Shown: positions 16,386 to 25,611 of the stretch, piece by piece
How the letters are laid out: the number at the start of each line of letters is the position of its first letter
Position numbering within the stretch: position 1 is the first letter of the stretch
Origin: Pseudomonadota bacterium
GTDB lineage: Bacteria > Pseudomonadota > Gammaproteobacteria > Enterobacterales > Enterobacteriaceae
Reading direction: 5' to 3'
NCBI GenBank assembly: GCA_018261615.1
Contig: JAGTSE010000029.1
Location: 35,987-99,986 of the forward strand
Length of the DNA: 64,000 nucleotides
The notes under the pieces: model-generated
The model's database searches: none
What the model was told of the DNA's origin: nothing
What the model saw: only the letters and a program-made list of their open reading frames with translations
Program-made: the position numbers and the translations under genes

Positions 16386-17236
16386 ACAACTTACCGGTAG
16401 TGCGATCGCCGTGGCGCATCCTGATCCTGGTGCTTGGGTTCTCATTCCTGTATGCGCCGATGCTGATGCTGGTGATCTACTCGTTCAACAGTTCGAAGCT
16501 GGTAACGGTATGGGCGGGCTGGTCAACGCGCTGGTACGGTGAACTGTTCCACGATGATGCGATGATGAGTGCGGTGGGCTTAAGCCTGACCATTGCCGCC
16601 TGTGCCGCAACAATGGCGGCGATTCTCGGCACCATAGCCGCTGTGGTGATGGTGCGTTTTGGCCGTTTCCGTGGCTCCAATGGTTTCGCTTTTATGATCA
16701 CTGCGCCGCTGGTGATGCCGGATGTGATTACCGGTCTGTCGCTGCTGCTGCTGTTTGTGGCGCTCGGGCATGCGATTGGTTGGCCTTCGGATCGCGGGAT
16801 GTTAACCATCTGGCTGGCGCACGTCACGTTCTGTACTGCTTATGTGGCGGTGGTGATCTCCTCACGCCTGCGTGAACTTGATCGCTCGATTGAAGAGGCA
16901 GCGATGGACCTGGGCGCAACGCCGCTGAAGGTCTTCTTTGTCATTACGCTGCCGATGATCATGCCAGCGGTGATTTCCGGCTGGCTGCTGGCCTTTACGC
17001 TGTCGCTGGATGATCTGGTGATCGCCAGCTTTGTCTCCGGGCCGGGCGCGACGACGCTGCCGATGCTGGTCTTCTCCAGCGTACGTATGGGGGTAAACCC
17101 GGAAATCAACGCGCTGGCGACGCTGATCCTCGGCGTGGTCGGGATTGTTGGTTTAATCGCCTGGTATCTGATGGCGCGCACGGAAAAGCAGCGGATTCGT
17201 GATATCCAGCGTGCAAGACAAGATCATTCTCATTAG
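16382..17236 (+). CDS. potI: Putrescine ABC transporter permease PotI
   Basis: A 284-residue partner permease of PotH, with six predicted helices and the coupling-helix motif EEAAMDLGATPLKVFFVITL. Together PotH and PotI form the channel of the PotFGHI putrescine importer. It overlaps potH by 4 bases. The C-terminal tail is a few residues longer than in E. coli (281). A strong terminator follows, marking the operon end. Confidence 0.96.
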   Translation: MNNLPVVRSPWRILILVLGFSFLYAPMLMLVIYSFNSSKLVTVWAGWSTRWYGELFHDDAMMSAVGLSLTIAACAATMAAILGTIAAVVMVRFGRFRGSNGFAFMITAPLVMPDVITGLSLLLLFVALGHAIGWPSDRGMLTIWLAHVTFCTAYVAVVISSRLRELDRSIEEAAMDLGATPLKVFFVITLPMIMPAVISGWLLAFTLSLDDLVIASFVSGPGATTLPMLVFSSVRMGVNPEINALATLILGVVGIVGLIAWYLMARTEKQRIRDIQRARQDHSH

Positions 17237-17257
17237 AATCGGGAAATTGTGTCGCTG

Positions 17258-17283
17258 ATGCCGCGCTTGTCGCGGCATTTTTT
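17258..17283 (+). terminator. Rho-independent terminator after potFGHI
   Basis: ATGCCGCG (17258-17265) and CGCGGCAT (17271-17278) form a perfect 8-bp stem with a 5-base loop, followed by a T run (17278-17283), about 20 bases after the potI stop. Confidence 0.85.
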
Positions 17284-17301
17284 CACAGGGAAATCACAGG
17301 A

Positions 17302-17772
17302 TTGGGCTTCTTTAAGAAAACCACACATCACGCGAAACTGAATGTACCCGCGATGGTGCAGGTGGCGGCTATTGCCATCATCACCATTCGCTGTGTCGAT
17401 GTGCTGATGGTGCTCAATGTACTGGGCGGGCGCGGTATTATCGATTTTGTCCAGCGCAGCACGCAGACCTGGGCGCTGACGCTGATTTTTCTCGGCAGCC
17501 TGTTGCTGGTGTTTATCGAGATCCTCTGCGCGTTTTCGGTGGTGAAAGGACGCAACTGGGCGCGCTGGATCTATCTTCTGACGCAGCTTATCGCCACCGG
17601 CTATTTGTGGGCCGCCTCACTCGGCTATGGTTATCCGGAGCTGTTCAGTATTGCCGGTGGGTCGCGCCGGGAGATTTTCCGTTCGCTGATGCTGCAAAAA
17701 CTGCCAGATATGCTGGTGTTATTCCTGCTGTTTATCCCCACGCCCAGCCGACGCTTTTTCCGCCTACAATAA
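17302..17772 (+). CDS. ybjO: Inner membrane protein YbjO (DUF2593)
   Basis: A 156-residue membrane protein with about four hydrophobic segments, similar to E. coli YbjO (about 162 residues). Conserved stretches are [27 protein letters not shown] and [12 protein letters not shown]. Function unknown. No ATG is available near the N-terminus; TTG at 17302 is the best visible start, with AGGGA about 11 bases upstream, so the exact start is uncertain. It lies between potI and rlmC as in E. coli. Confidence 0.85.
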   Translation: MGFFKKTTHHAKLNVPAMVQVAAIAIITIRCVDVLMVLNVLGGRGIIDFVQRSTQTWALTLIFLGSLLLVFIEILCAFSVVKGRNWARWIYLLTQLIATGYLWAASLGYGYPELFSIAGGSRREIFRSLMLQKLPDMLVLFLLFIPTPSRRFFRLQ

Positions 17773-17813
17773 CGGTGGTACAATCCCGGCCCCGCAAAAC
17801 GAAAGGCTTTATT

Positions 17814-18941
17814 ATGCAGTGCGCTCTCTACGATGCTGGTCGCTGTCGCTCTTGTCAGTGGATCGAACAACCGCTTGCCACCCAGCTTACCGCCAAGATG
17901 GACTACCTCCATCACCTGCTGGCGGGGTTGCCGGTAGCAGAGTGGCGCACGCCGGTGAGCGGCCCGGAGCAGGGGTTTCGCAATAAAGCCAAAATGGTAG
18001 TCAGCGGCAGCGTAGAAAAACCGTTGCTCGGTATGCTGCATCGCGACGGTACGCCGGAAGATCTCACTGAGTGCCCGCTCTATCCTGACTCTTTTGCCCC
18101 GGTTTTTGCTGCGCTTAAACCCTTTATTGCCCGCGCGGGGTTAACGCCTTACAACGTGGCGCGTAAGCGCGGCGAACTGAAATACCTGCTGCTGACCGAA
18201 AGCCAGCAGGATGGCGGCATGATGCTGCGTTTTGTATTGCGTTCTGAAACTAAGTTGGCGCAACTGCGTGCCGCGCTGCCGTGGCTGCTGGCGCAATTAC
18301 CGCAGCTAAAGGTCATTTCGGTAAATATCCAGCCAGTGCATATGGCGATCATGGAAGGGGAGACAGAGATCTTTCTCACCGAACAGCAGGCGCTGGCGGA
18401 AAATTTCAATGGTGTGCCGCTGTGGATCCGCCCGCAAAGCTTCTTCCAGACCAACCCGGTCGTCGCCAGTACGCTGTACTCCACTGCCCGTAACTGGGTG
18501 CGCGCTTTACCGGTCACACATATGTGGGATCTGTTCTGCGGCGTCGGCGGTTTTGGCCTGCACTGCGCTACACCTGAAATGCGGTTGACCGGCATTGAGA
18601 TCTCCCCGGAAGCGATCGCCTGCGCAACGCAGTCGGCACAAGTGCTGGGGCTGCACAACCTGCATTTTCAGGCGCTCGATTCCACACAGTTCGCCACTGC
18701 GCAACAGGATGTGCCGGATCTGGTGCTGGTTAACCCACCGCGACGCGGCATCGGGGCGGAATTATGTGGCTACTTAAGCCGTATGGCGCCACCTTTTATC
18801 GTCTATTCAAGCTGCAATGCACAATCGATGGCGAAAGATATTCGCCAGCTTCCGGGCTATCGCATCGAACGCGTGCAACTGTTTGATATGTTTCCGCATA
18901 CCGCGCATTACGAGGTACTGACGCTGTTGGTTAAAATATAA
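17814..18941 (+). CDS. rlmC: 23S rRNA (uracil-747-C5)-methyltransferase RlmC
   Basis: A 375-residue SAM-dependent methyltransferase forming m5U747 in 23S rRNA. Four cysteines for a 4Fe-4S cluster are visible (C3, C11, C14 and one in TECPLYP), followed by the SAM-binding segment [16 protein letters not shown], the motif [10 protein letters not shown] and the catalytic cysteine in YSSCNAQ. Same length as E. coli RlmC (RumB, YbjF). The ATG at 17814 gives the family start [11 protein letters not shown]; the frame is open upstream but runs through ybjO. Confidence 0.96.
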   Translation: MQCALYDAGRCRSCQWIEQPLATQLTAKMDYLHHLLAGLPVAEWRTPVSGPEQGFRNKAKMVVSGSVEKPLLGMLHRDGTPEDLTECPLYPDSFAPVFAALKPFIARAGLTPYNVARKRGELKYLLLTESQQDGGMMLRFVLRSETKLAQLRAALPWLLAQLPQLKVISVNIQPVHMAIMEGETEIFLTEQQALAENFNGVPLWIRPQSFFQTNPVVASTLYSTARNWVRALPVTHMWDLFCGVGGFGLHCATPEMRLTGIEISPEAIACATQSAQVLGLHNLHFQALDSTQFATAQQDVPDLVLVNPPRRGIGAELCGYLSRMAPPFIVYSSCNAQSMAKDIRQLPGYRIERVQLFDMFPHTAHYEVLTLLVKI

Positions 18942-18987
18942 AAGCACTTGTGCACAGTGCCGGTTAATTTTCAGATGGGTTAACGGG

Positions 18988-19212
18988 AAGGTCAGTGCGT
19001 TGGTTAATAACAACCGACGGCTGACGACTGAGATGGCCTTTCGTCTCGCCAAAGCGTTTGATACGTCCGCTGAGTTCTGGCTCAACCTGCAAGCGGCCGT
19101 TGATTTATGGGAGGTTGAGAACGATATGCGAGCCCAGGAAGAACTGAGTCGGATTGAATTGGCGGCGGATTTTATTGCTCGCCGCGAGGCAGGGACAAAA
19201 AAAGTCGCATAA
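18988..19212 (+). pseudogene. Truncated YbaQ/HigA-like antitoxin-type regulator remnant
   Basis: From about 18991 the frame reads VSALVNNNRRLTTEMAFRLA and continues to KKVA at the stop, matching the C-terminal two thirds of E. coli YbaQ, an XRE/HigA-type DNA-binding protein of about 113 residues. The first part, including the first helix of the helix-turn-helix, is missing; upstream sequence is unrelated. A TTG at 19000 could start a 70-residue product, but without a complete DNA-binding domain it should not work as a regulator. It is inserted between rlmC and artJ with no toxin gene beside it. The stop codon is inside a terminator hairpin. Confidence 0.75.
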
Positions 19213-19223
19213 GCGACTTTTTT
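19198..19223. terminator. Bidirectional terminator downstream of artJ
   Basis: GTCGC (19204-19208) and GCGAC (19213-19217) with loop ATAA are flanked by six As upstream and six Ts downstream, so the hairpin can terminate in both directions. It serves the ybaQ remnant on the plus strand and artJ on the minus strand. Confidence 0.8.
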
Positions 19224-19262
19224 ATCGCCCGGTAAGTGCAACGCTACCGGGCAAGGCAGTAC

Positions 19263-19997
19263 TTACTGCGGGAACCACTGGTTGCTGATTTTCTGGTACG
19301 TACCGTCAGCTTTGATCGCTTTCAGGGCAGTATTCAGTTTTTCCAGTAGCGCCTTGTTTTCCGGGCGAACAGCGATGCCGAGACCGGTACCGAAATATTG
19401 CGGATCGGTCACTTTCGGTGTTGCAACGCCAAGCTGCGGGTTGGTTTTCAGCCACTCATTAACCACGGCGGTATCACCAAACACACCGTCGATACGGCCA
19501 TTTTTCAGGTCAATAATCGCGTTCTGGTAGCTGTCATAAGCTACGGTTTTTACTTCCGGTTGTTTATCCTGCAAATATTTCTGATGTGTGGTGCCGTTTT
19601 CCATACCGATGCGTTTGCCTTTCAAATCGTCGAACGATTTAAAAGCGTCTTTTTTCGCAATTACCACGGCAGAGTTCGCGTAGTACGGTTCGGTGAAAGA
19701 GACCTGTTTGGCGCGCTCAGGCGTAATATCCATACCGGAGATCACCGCATCATATTTTCTGAATTTCAGCGATGGGATCAGGCTGTCAAACGCGTGGTTG
19801 GTGAAGGTGCAGTCTGCCTGCATCTGTTTACACAGCGCATTTGCCAGGTCGATATCAAAACCGACGATTTTATTGTTGGCGTCCAGTGATTCAAACGGCG
19901 GGTAGGTGGCGGAAACGCCGAAATTGATTTTATCAGCAGCAGAGGCGCTCGCAGCGAAAGTCGCGATCAGGGCGGCGGCCAGCATTAGTTTTTTCAT
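19263..19997 (-). CDS. artJ: Arginine-binding periplasmic protein ArtJ
   Basis: A 244-residue periplasmic binding protein for arginine that feeds the ArtQMP transporter. The signal peptide is residues 1 to about 20, and the mature start DKINFGVSATYPPFES is typical of family 3 solute-binding proteins. The start is the ATG at 19997, with CAGGAG upstream; an in-frame ATG seven codons earlier lies ahead of this site. It is a separate unit from artPIQM, as in E. coli, and strongly similar to its paralogue artI. An ARG-box-like site lies upstream at 20067-20084. Confidence 0.96.
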   Translation of the reverse strand: MKKLMLAAALIATFAASASAADKINFGVSATYPPFESLDANNKIVGFDIDLANALCKQMQADCTFTNHAFDSLIPSLKFRKYDAVISGMDITPERAKQVSFTEPYYANSAVVIAKKDAFKSFDDLKGKRIGMENGTTHQKYLQDKQPEVKTVAYDSYQNAIIDLKNGRIDGVFGDTAVVNEWLKTNPQLGVATPKVTDPQYFGTGLGIAVRPENKALLEKLNTALKAIKADGTYQKISNQWFPQ

Positions 19998-20066
19998 TTT
20001 CGAACTCCTGTCGATCAATCTTCTTGTTATTGCCGTGTCTTCAGCATGGTGTTCACGATGCCATTA

Positions 20067-20084
20067 ATTGAATTTGTATGCAAT
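20067..20084 (-). promoter_or_regulatory. Candidate ArgR operator (ARG box) upstream of artJ
   Basis: ATTGAATTTGTATGCAAT agrees with the ARG-box consensus WNTGAATWWWWATTCANW at all defined positions but two. It lies about 70 bases ahead of the artJ start codon. E. coli artJ is a known ArgR target, and ARG boxes normally occur in pairs; a second half next to it is only weakly visible. Confidence 0.5.
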
Positions 20085-20111
20085 AAAAACGCTTAAATAT
20101 ATTTTTAAGGA

Positions 20112-20150
20112 TATAAAAAAGGCGAGAAATGAAAGCATTACCTCGCCTTT
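20112..20150 (-). terminator. Terminator of the artPIQM operon
   Basis: CTCGCCTTT (20142-20150) pairs with AAAGGCGAG (20118-20126); on the minus strand the stem is followed by a T run (complement of the As at 20115-20120). It lies just downstream of the artM stop. Confidence 0.8.
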
Positions 20151-20167
20151 GATTATTATTTATGCAA

Positions 20168-20836
20168 TTAACTGCGGCGTTCGAAAGCCAGCGCTTTGCG
20201 CTCAATCAGACGCATCATTAGCGTTAACAGACCGTTCACCACCAGATAAATCAACCCGGCAGCGCCAAACACCATTACGTCATAGGTGCGGCCGTACAGC
20301 AACTGGCCGTGTCCCATCACCTCCATCAGCGTGATGGTGTAAGCAAGCGATGTACTTTTAAACACCAGCACCACTTCGTTGGAATAGGACGAAAGGGCGC
20401 GTTTAAAGGCGTAAGGCAGCAGGATCGCCAACGTGTCTTTCTTGCTCATTCCCAGCGCGCTGCAAGATTGCCATTGACCCTGTGGAATCGCGCGGATCGC
20501 ACCATAAAACAGCTGTGTAGTATATGCCGCACTGTTCAGCGACAGTGCCAGCAGCGCGCACAGCCACGGCTGCGATAGCAGATGCCAGATAAACGGATAG
20601 TTCTGCAACGACGGAAACTGACCGGGGCCGTAGTAAATCAGGAATATCTGCACCAGCAACGGCGTACCGGTAAACAGCGTGATATAGCCGCGTACGATGT
20701 GCGTCAGTACCGGTGTTTTCAACGTCAGTACGATGGTAAACAGCAGCGACAAAATCAGCGCCACAATCAGTGACGCGACGGTCAGCGTCAGGCTGGTATG
20801 CAGGCCTTTAAACAGCTCTGGTAAATAGGCAAGCAT
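20168..20836 (-). CDS. artM: Arginine ABC transporter permease ArtM
   Basis: A 222-residue inner-membrane permease of the polar amino acid (HisMQ) family with about five helices and the EAA-loop region SALGMSKKDTLAILLP that contacts ArtP. Same length as E. coli ArtM. Its start overlaps the artQ stop by one base (TAATG), implying translational coupling. Last gene of artPIQM. Confidence 0.96.
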   Translation of the reverse strand: MLAYLPELFKGLHTSLTLTVASLIVALILSLLFTIVLTLKTPVLTHIVRGYITLFTGTPLLVQIFLIYYGPGQFPSLQNYPFIWHLLSQPWLCALLALSLNSAAYTTQLFYGAIRAIPQGQWQSCSALGMSKKDTLAILLPYAFKRALSSYSNEVVLVFKSTSLAYTITLMEVMGHGQLLYGRTYDVMVFGAAGLIYLVVNGLLTLMMRLIERKALAFERRS

Positions 20837-21552
20837 TATCCCGGCCTCCGTTCAAAGCGCGTCGCACGCAGGTCAATGCGTTTGAGGATCCACTGGCTGA
20901 TCAGGGTGATCACCAGGTAAATCGCTGCCGCCACAATGTACCAGGTGAAGGGCTCCTGGGTACGGGTAGCAATGCTTTTGGTTTGCAGCATCAGATCGTT
21001 AACGCTTATCAGCGACACCAGTGCTGTATCTTTCAACAGCACCAGCCACTGGTTACCCAGACCCGGCAGCGCATGGCGCCACATTTGCGGCATCACCAGA
21101 CGGAAGAAGATCGCCCCTTTCGACAGACCGAGCGCCTGGCCGGATTCGCGCTGACCGTCCGGCACCGCTTTTAACGCACCGCGCAGTGTTTGCGAAGCAT
21201 AAGCCGAATAGAGCAGAGAGAGGGCGATCACGCCGCACAGGAACGGGCTGACATCGAAGTTTTCAATCTGTACCTGCACAGGGATCTGCACCACGCCCAG
21301 ATTGATGGTAAAACCATCAGAGAGCGTCAGCAGCAGCTGCGAAGCGCCGAAATAGATAAACAGCACCACGAGGATTTCCGGCAGGCCGCGCAGCAGCGTG
21401 ACCAGCGCGGTACCGATCCATGCAATGGGACGCCACTTAACGGACTCCCATACGGCAAAGATCATCGCCAGCACCAGGCCGATGAGCAGCGCACAAACGG
21501 CAAGGCCGACGGTCATCCCGGCGGCGCTTGCTAATGGAAACATTTCGTTCAT
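20836..21552 (-). CDS. artQ: Arginine ABC transporter permease ArtQ
   Basis: A 238-residue partner permease of ArtM. The EAA-type loop [18 protein letters not shown] and multiple membrane helices are clear, and the sequence matches E. coli ArtQ at full length (N-terminus [13 protein letters not shown]). It lies 6 bases after the artI stop within artPIQM. Confidence 0.96.
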   Translation of the reverse strand: MNEMFPLASAAGMTVGLAVCALLIGLVLAMIFAVWESVKWRPIAWIGTALVTLLRGLPEILVVLFIYFGASQLLLTLSDGFTINLGVVQIPVQVQIENFDVSPFLCGVIALSLLYSAYASQTLRGALKAVPDGQRESGQALGLSKGAIFFRLVMPQMWRHALPGLGNQWLVLLKDTALVSLISVNDLMLQTKSIATRTQEPFTWYIVAAAIYLVITLISQWILKRIDLRATRFERRPG

Positions 21553-21558
21553 TAAGGA

Positions 21559-22290
21559 TTACTTCTGGAACCATTTGCTGTAGATGGTCTGGTAAGTCCC
21601 ATCTTTCTTCACTTTTTCCAGCGCAGCGTTGAATTTCTGCTGCAATTCAGTGTTGCCCTGGCGCACGGCGATACCCAGACCGGTACCGAAGTACTCTTTG
21701 TCCGTCACTTTATCGCCTACCGCAGCCAGTTTGGCATCGGCTTTCAGCCATTCGGTTACTACTGCGGTGTCACCAAAGACGGCATCAATACGGCCATTTT
21801 GCAGATCCAGACGCGCATTCTGGTAGCTGTCGTAAGGCACGGTAGTGATTTCCGGGTGTTTATCGTTAATGAATTTCTGGTGGGTGGTGCCGTTCTGCAC
21901 GCCAACACGTTTGCCTTTCAACTGATCGATACTGGTGAATTTACCCTGCTGGCCGACGAACAGCGCAGAGTTATCGTAGTACGGCGTGCTAAACAGAACC
22001 TGTTTTTCACGCTCTGGCGTGATATCCATACCGGCCATCACCGCGTCAAAACGGCGGAATTTCAGGCTCGGAATCAAGCTGTCAAAGGCCTGGTTGGTAA
22101 AGGTACAGGTCGCATCGATCTCTTTACACAGCGCATTCGCCAGATCCACATCAAAGCCGACGATCTTGTTGTTGGCATCGGTGGATTCAAACGGAGGGTA
22201 GCTCGCTTCCGTGGCAAAACGAATGGTCTGGGCTGCTGTAGCGCTAAGGCTGATGCTGGCAAGTAGTGCGGCAATCAGTACTTTTTTCAT
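21559..22290 (-). CDS. artI: Periplasmic binding protein ArtI
   Basis: A 243-residue family 3 solute-binding protein of the arginine transport system. It has a signal peptide of about 19 residues (MKKVLIAALLASISLSATAA) and is a close paralogue of ArtJ (shared FDIDLANALCK-type and NGTTHQKF segments). The start is MKKVL at 22290, giving the E. coli length; an ORF extension of 31 codons upstream runs back into artP and is not used. In E. coli its ligand is less certain than that of ArtJ. Confidence 0.95.
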   Translation of the reverse strand: MKKVLIAALLASISLSATAAQTIRFATEASYPPFESTDANNKIVGFDVDLANALCKEIDATCTFTNQAFDSLIPSLKFRRFDAVMAGMDITPEREKQVLFSTPYYDNSALFVGQQGKFTSIDQLKGKRVGVQNGTTHQKFINDKHPEITTVPYDSYQNARLDLQNGRIDAVFGDTAVVTEWLKADAKLAAVGDKVTDKEYFGTGLGIAVRQGNTELQQKFNAALEKVKKDGTYQTIYSKWFQK

Positions 22291-22309
22291 TGTCTTTATT
22301 CCCGAGTCT

Positions 22310-23038
<729 letters not shown>

Positions 23039-23081
23039 CGAAGCAGTCTGATAGCAATTGAGGCCGCAAATAGTAACGTTG

Positions 23082-23099
23082 ACAGAATAGTTATGCAAT
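23082..23099 (-). promoter_or_regulatory. Candidate ArgR operator upstream of artP
   Basis: ACAGAATAGTTATGCAAT matches the ARG-box consensus except at three defined positions and shares the TATGCAAT half with the site before artJ. It lies about 45 bases upstream of the artP start codon, where an operator over the promoter would be expected. Weaker than the artJ site. Confidence 0.4.
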
Positions 23100-23188
23100 A
23101 TTTGTGCGTTAAAACTTAAAAATAAACCAAGTTATGCGATGAAGTTAGCACAAAATACCGGGCGGTGAGGGAAGCAGGCATAAATGTC

Positions 23189-23208
23189 GGCATTCCCCGG
23201 GGAATGCC
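23189..23208. repeat. Perfect 20-bp palindrome between artP and ybjP
   Basis: GGCATTCCCCGGGGAATGCC is a perfect inverted repeat with no spacer, extended by TGTC on one side and A-GACA on the other. It lies about 40 bases after the ybjP stop, in the artP upstream region. On the minus strand no T tract follows, so it is either a poor terminator of ybjP or a protein-binding site. Confidence 0.6.
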
Positions 23209-23246
23209 AGACAATTTACGGGGGTTACCACATGTTGTGATAACCG

Positions 23247-23762
23247 TTAGCGATGTTCCACCGACTGGCGCAGCGTCCCGGCTGGCGCATGTACCGAGCC
23301 GCCCAGGTAGCGGACATCGTCCACCGCCCAGCACTGTCCTTCACGGATCATCAGTACTTCATCCTGCCAGCTCTGGCTTCCCTGGCTTAACGTTATGCGC
23401 AGCGGAATATTCCGCGCATCGCTATTGGGAATGGTGGAAGCGCTGGCGACGACGGCATGATCGGCTGCAACGCTGCGGCTGGAGAAGGGATCGGTTTTTA
23501 GCAGCGCAGCGGTTTGCGGATCGCGGCTGGCGTTATTCAGCATTTTCGCCAGGTCGTCGCTCAGGTATGGGCGCAATGCGGTCAGGTCGCTGCCCGGATG
23601 GGTGATGCGGTAGTCATAAAATTGTTGTGCAACACTGTCAGGACCGCCTTCCACACACTGCCCGCTATGAACGCCGATATCTTTATAGGCCGGGGTCACG
23701 GTGGTACAGGCGCTCAGCAGCAGCGCGCACGGCATTACAAGAGTCAAAACTGAATAGCGCAT
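23247..23762 (-). CDS. ybjP: Lipoprotein YbjP
   Basis: A 171-residue lipoprotein of unknown function with signal peptide and lipobox LLLSAC, the lipidated cysteine at residue 19. The next residue is Thr, so outer-membrane sorting is expected. It aligns at full length with E. coli YbjP (CVEGGPDSVAQQFYDYRI; CWAVDDVRYLGGSVHA). The start MRYSVLTL at 23762 is chosen because the lipoprotein signal begins there; 28 upstream in-frame codons are not signal-like. Confidence 0.95.
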   Translation of the reverse strand: MRYSVLTLVMPCALLLSACTTVTPAYKDIGVHSGQCVEGGPDSVAQQFYDYRITHPGSDLTALRPYLSDDLAKMLNNASRDPQTAALLKTDPFSSRSVAADHAVVASASTIPNSDARNIPLRITLSQGSQSWQDEVLMIREGQCWAVDDVRYLGGSVHAPAGTLRQSVEHR

Positions 23763-23862
23763 ATTGATTTCCTTATTTCTCTTCAGAAGACACGACCTTT
23801 CAAGAATAGTGTATTGATCTGATAATGTGTCTCGTAACGTGCGCACTTAAAAGGACAACTTT

Positions 23863-24186
23863 ATGCAATTTTCAACTACGCCGACTCTCGAAGGGCAGCC
23901 GATTATCGAGTATTGCGGCGTCGTGACGGGCGAAGCGATTCTGGGCGCTAATATTTTCCGCGATTTTTTTGCCGGTATCCGCGATATCGTCGGCGGACGT
24001 TCTGGCGCCTATGAGAAAGAACTGCGTAAAGCGCGGGAAATAGCCTTTTGTGAACTGGGTGAACAGGCGCAGCAGCTCGGTGCAGATGCGGTGGTCGGTA
24101 TTGATATCGATTATGAAACCGTCGGCAAAGACAGCAGCATGCTAATGGTGAGCGTCAGCGGTACGGCGGTTAAAACGCGCCGATGA
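23863..24186 (+). CDS. ybjQ: YbjQ, UPF0145 family protein
   Basis: A 107-residue cytoplasmic protein, nearly identical to E. coli YbjQ, of the UPF0145 (heavy-metal-binding-like) family, which is thought to assemble into pentamers. Characteristic motifs are [14 protein letters not shown], the AREIAF helix and [15 protein letters not shown]. Function unknown. Its stop overlaps the amiD start (ATGA), a coupling also seen in E. coli. Divergent from ybjP. Confidence 0.96.
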   Translation: MQFSTTPTLEGQPIIEYCGVVTGEAILGANIFRDFFAGIRDIVGGRSGAYEKELRKAREIAFCELGEQAQQLGADAVVGIDIDYETVGKDSSMLMVSVSGTAVKTRR

Positions 24187-25010
24187 AAAAGTATGCATTA
24201 GCAATGCTGGCGCTGCTTCTGGCTGGCTGTGCGAGTGAAAAAGGGATTATCGATAAAAACGGCTATCAGCTGGATACGCGGCGTCAGGCGCAGGCTGCTT
24301 ACCCGCGTATCAAGGTGTTGGTGATTCATTACACGGCGGATGATTTTGATGTCTCGCTGGCGACGCTCACCGACAAGCAGGTTAGCGCCCATTATCTGGT
24401 ACCCGCCAGGCCGCCGCTGTACCACGGTAAACCGCGTATCTGGCAACTGGTTCCGGAGCAGGATCTCGCCTGGCATGCGGGCGTGAGTTTCTGGCGCGGC
24501 GCGACGCGTATCAACGATACCTCCATCGGCATTGAGTTAGAAAACCGCGGCTGGCAACAGAGCGCGAGCGGGAAAACCTTCGCGCCTTTTGCCCCTGCGC
24601 AAATTAGTGCATTGATTCCGCTGGTAAAAGATATTATCGCGCGCTACAACATCGCGCCGCAAAACGTTGTGGCGCATGCCGATATCGCGCCGCAGCGTAA
24701 AGACGATCCTGGCCCGTTATTCCCGTGGCAGGCGTTGGCCGCTCAGGGGATTGGCGCCTGGCCGGATGCCGCAAGGGTGGCATTTTACCTGAATGGCCGT
24801 TCTCCCCATCAACCGGTTGAAACGGCGTCGCTGCTCGATTTGCTGGCGCGTTACGGCTACGAAGTGAAACCGGAAATGACGCCTGCGCAGCAGAAACGGG
24901 TGATCGAGGCGTTTCAAATGCATTTTCGTCCGGGGTTATGGAACGGCGTTGCGGATGCCGAAAGCCAGGCGATTGCCGAGGCATTACTGGAAAAATACGG
25001 CCAGGGGTGA
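24183..25010 (+). CDS. amiD: N-acetylmuramoyl-L-alanine amidase AmiD (lipoprotein)
   Basis: A 275-residue outer-membrane lipoprotein amidase that cleaves the lactyl-peptide bond of muropeptides, including anhydro-forms. The lipobox LLLAGC places the lipidated cysteine at residue 16. The amidase_2 domain has zinc ligands His49 (VIHYTADD) and the His/Asp of [17 protein letters not shown], followed by a C-terminal peptidoglycan-binding-like domain (about 200-270). E. coli AmiD has 276 residues. It overlaps ybjQ by 4 bases. Confidence 0.96.
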   Translation: MKKYALAMLALLLAGCASEKGIIDKNGYQLDTRRQAQAAYPRIKVLVIHYTADDFDVSLATLTDKQVSAHYLVPARPPLYHGKPRIWQLVPEQDLAWHAGVSFWRGATRINDTSIGIELENRGWQQSASGKTFAPFAPAQISALIPLVKDIIARYNIAPQNVVAHADIAPQRKDDPGPLFPWQALAAQGIGAWPDAARVAFYLNGRSPHQPVETASLLDLLARYGYEVKPEMTPAQQKRVIEAFQMHFRPGLWNGVADAESQAIAEALLEKYGQG

Positions 25011-25045
25011 TTGCCGCTGGTTTTTTTATGACGAGGTCAATGTAA

Positions 25046-25606
25046 ATGGTGTTTCGCATCATGACAGGTGCATTGCTGATGGCGGCTTTTGCTGTCCACG
25101 CTGCGCCAAACCCGCCGTACGCATGTTCCTACTGGGACAAACGGACTGACAGCGTGAAAACGCTGGATGAGTGTGCCGTACTAAAAGACGGCAAACTGGA
25201 ATTTTTACCCGCGCTATTTGCCAAAACCCATGATGTCGATGGCATGTCGTGGGTCGGGCTGCACGATTATACCCGTGGAGCGGGGGAGCAGTATGCGGAT
25301 TATTATGTGCGTTCTGCGCACGAGTATTTGCCAGTGATTCATTTCGAGAACGGGCCGGACTGGTTTGTAGAGGGGCTGGTGCGCTCAACGCAGAATGGTA
25401 AAGTGGGCTACTGGGATGACAGTTTCCGCAACCGCATTGCCGCCCGCTATGATTACGCTTCGCAGTTTGATGGCGGCAAAGCGCTGGTCTGCATCGGGTG
25501 CAAACCGCAGCGTGAAGGCGAGCATATCTCTTTGAGCGGCGGGGAGTGGTACTACATTGATAAGAGCGGCCAGCGGGTATCTGAGATTAAATCCGGGCCG
25601 TTCTGA
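25046..25606 (+). CDS. Secreted hypothetical protein
   Basis: A 186-residue protein with a signal peptide (residues 1 to about 19, ending VHAA). The mature part has four cysteines (ACSYWDK, LDECAVL, VCIGCKP), suggesting two disulfides in the periplasm. The C-terminal half has WG-repeat-like pieces (GKVGYWDDSF and WYYIDKSGQRVSEI). I do not recognise a named family. It follows amiD by 35 bases in the same direction and ends 5 bases from the convergent ybjS stop. It is not in the K-12 arrangement. An ATG 15 bases downstream is an alternative start. Confidence 0.8.
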   Translation: MVFRIMTGALLMAAFAVHAAPNPPYACSYWDKRTDSVKTLDECAVLKDGKLEFLPALFAKTHDVDGMSWVGLHDYTRGAGEQYADYYVRSAHEYLPVIHFENGPDWFVEGLVRSTQNGKVGYWDDSFRNRIAARYDYASQFDGGKALVCIGCKPQREGEHISLSGGEWYYIDKSGQRVSEIKSGPF

Positions 25607-25611
25607 GTTTG

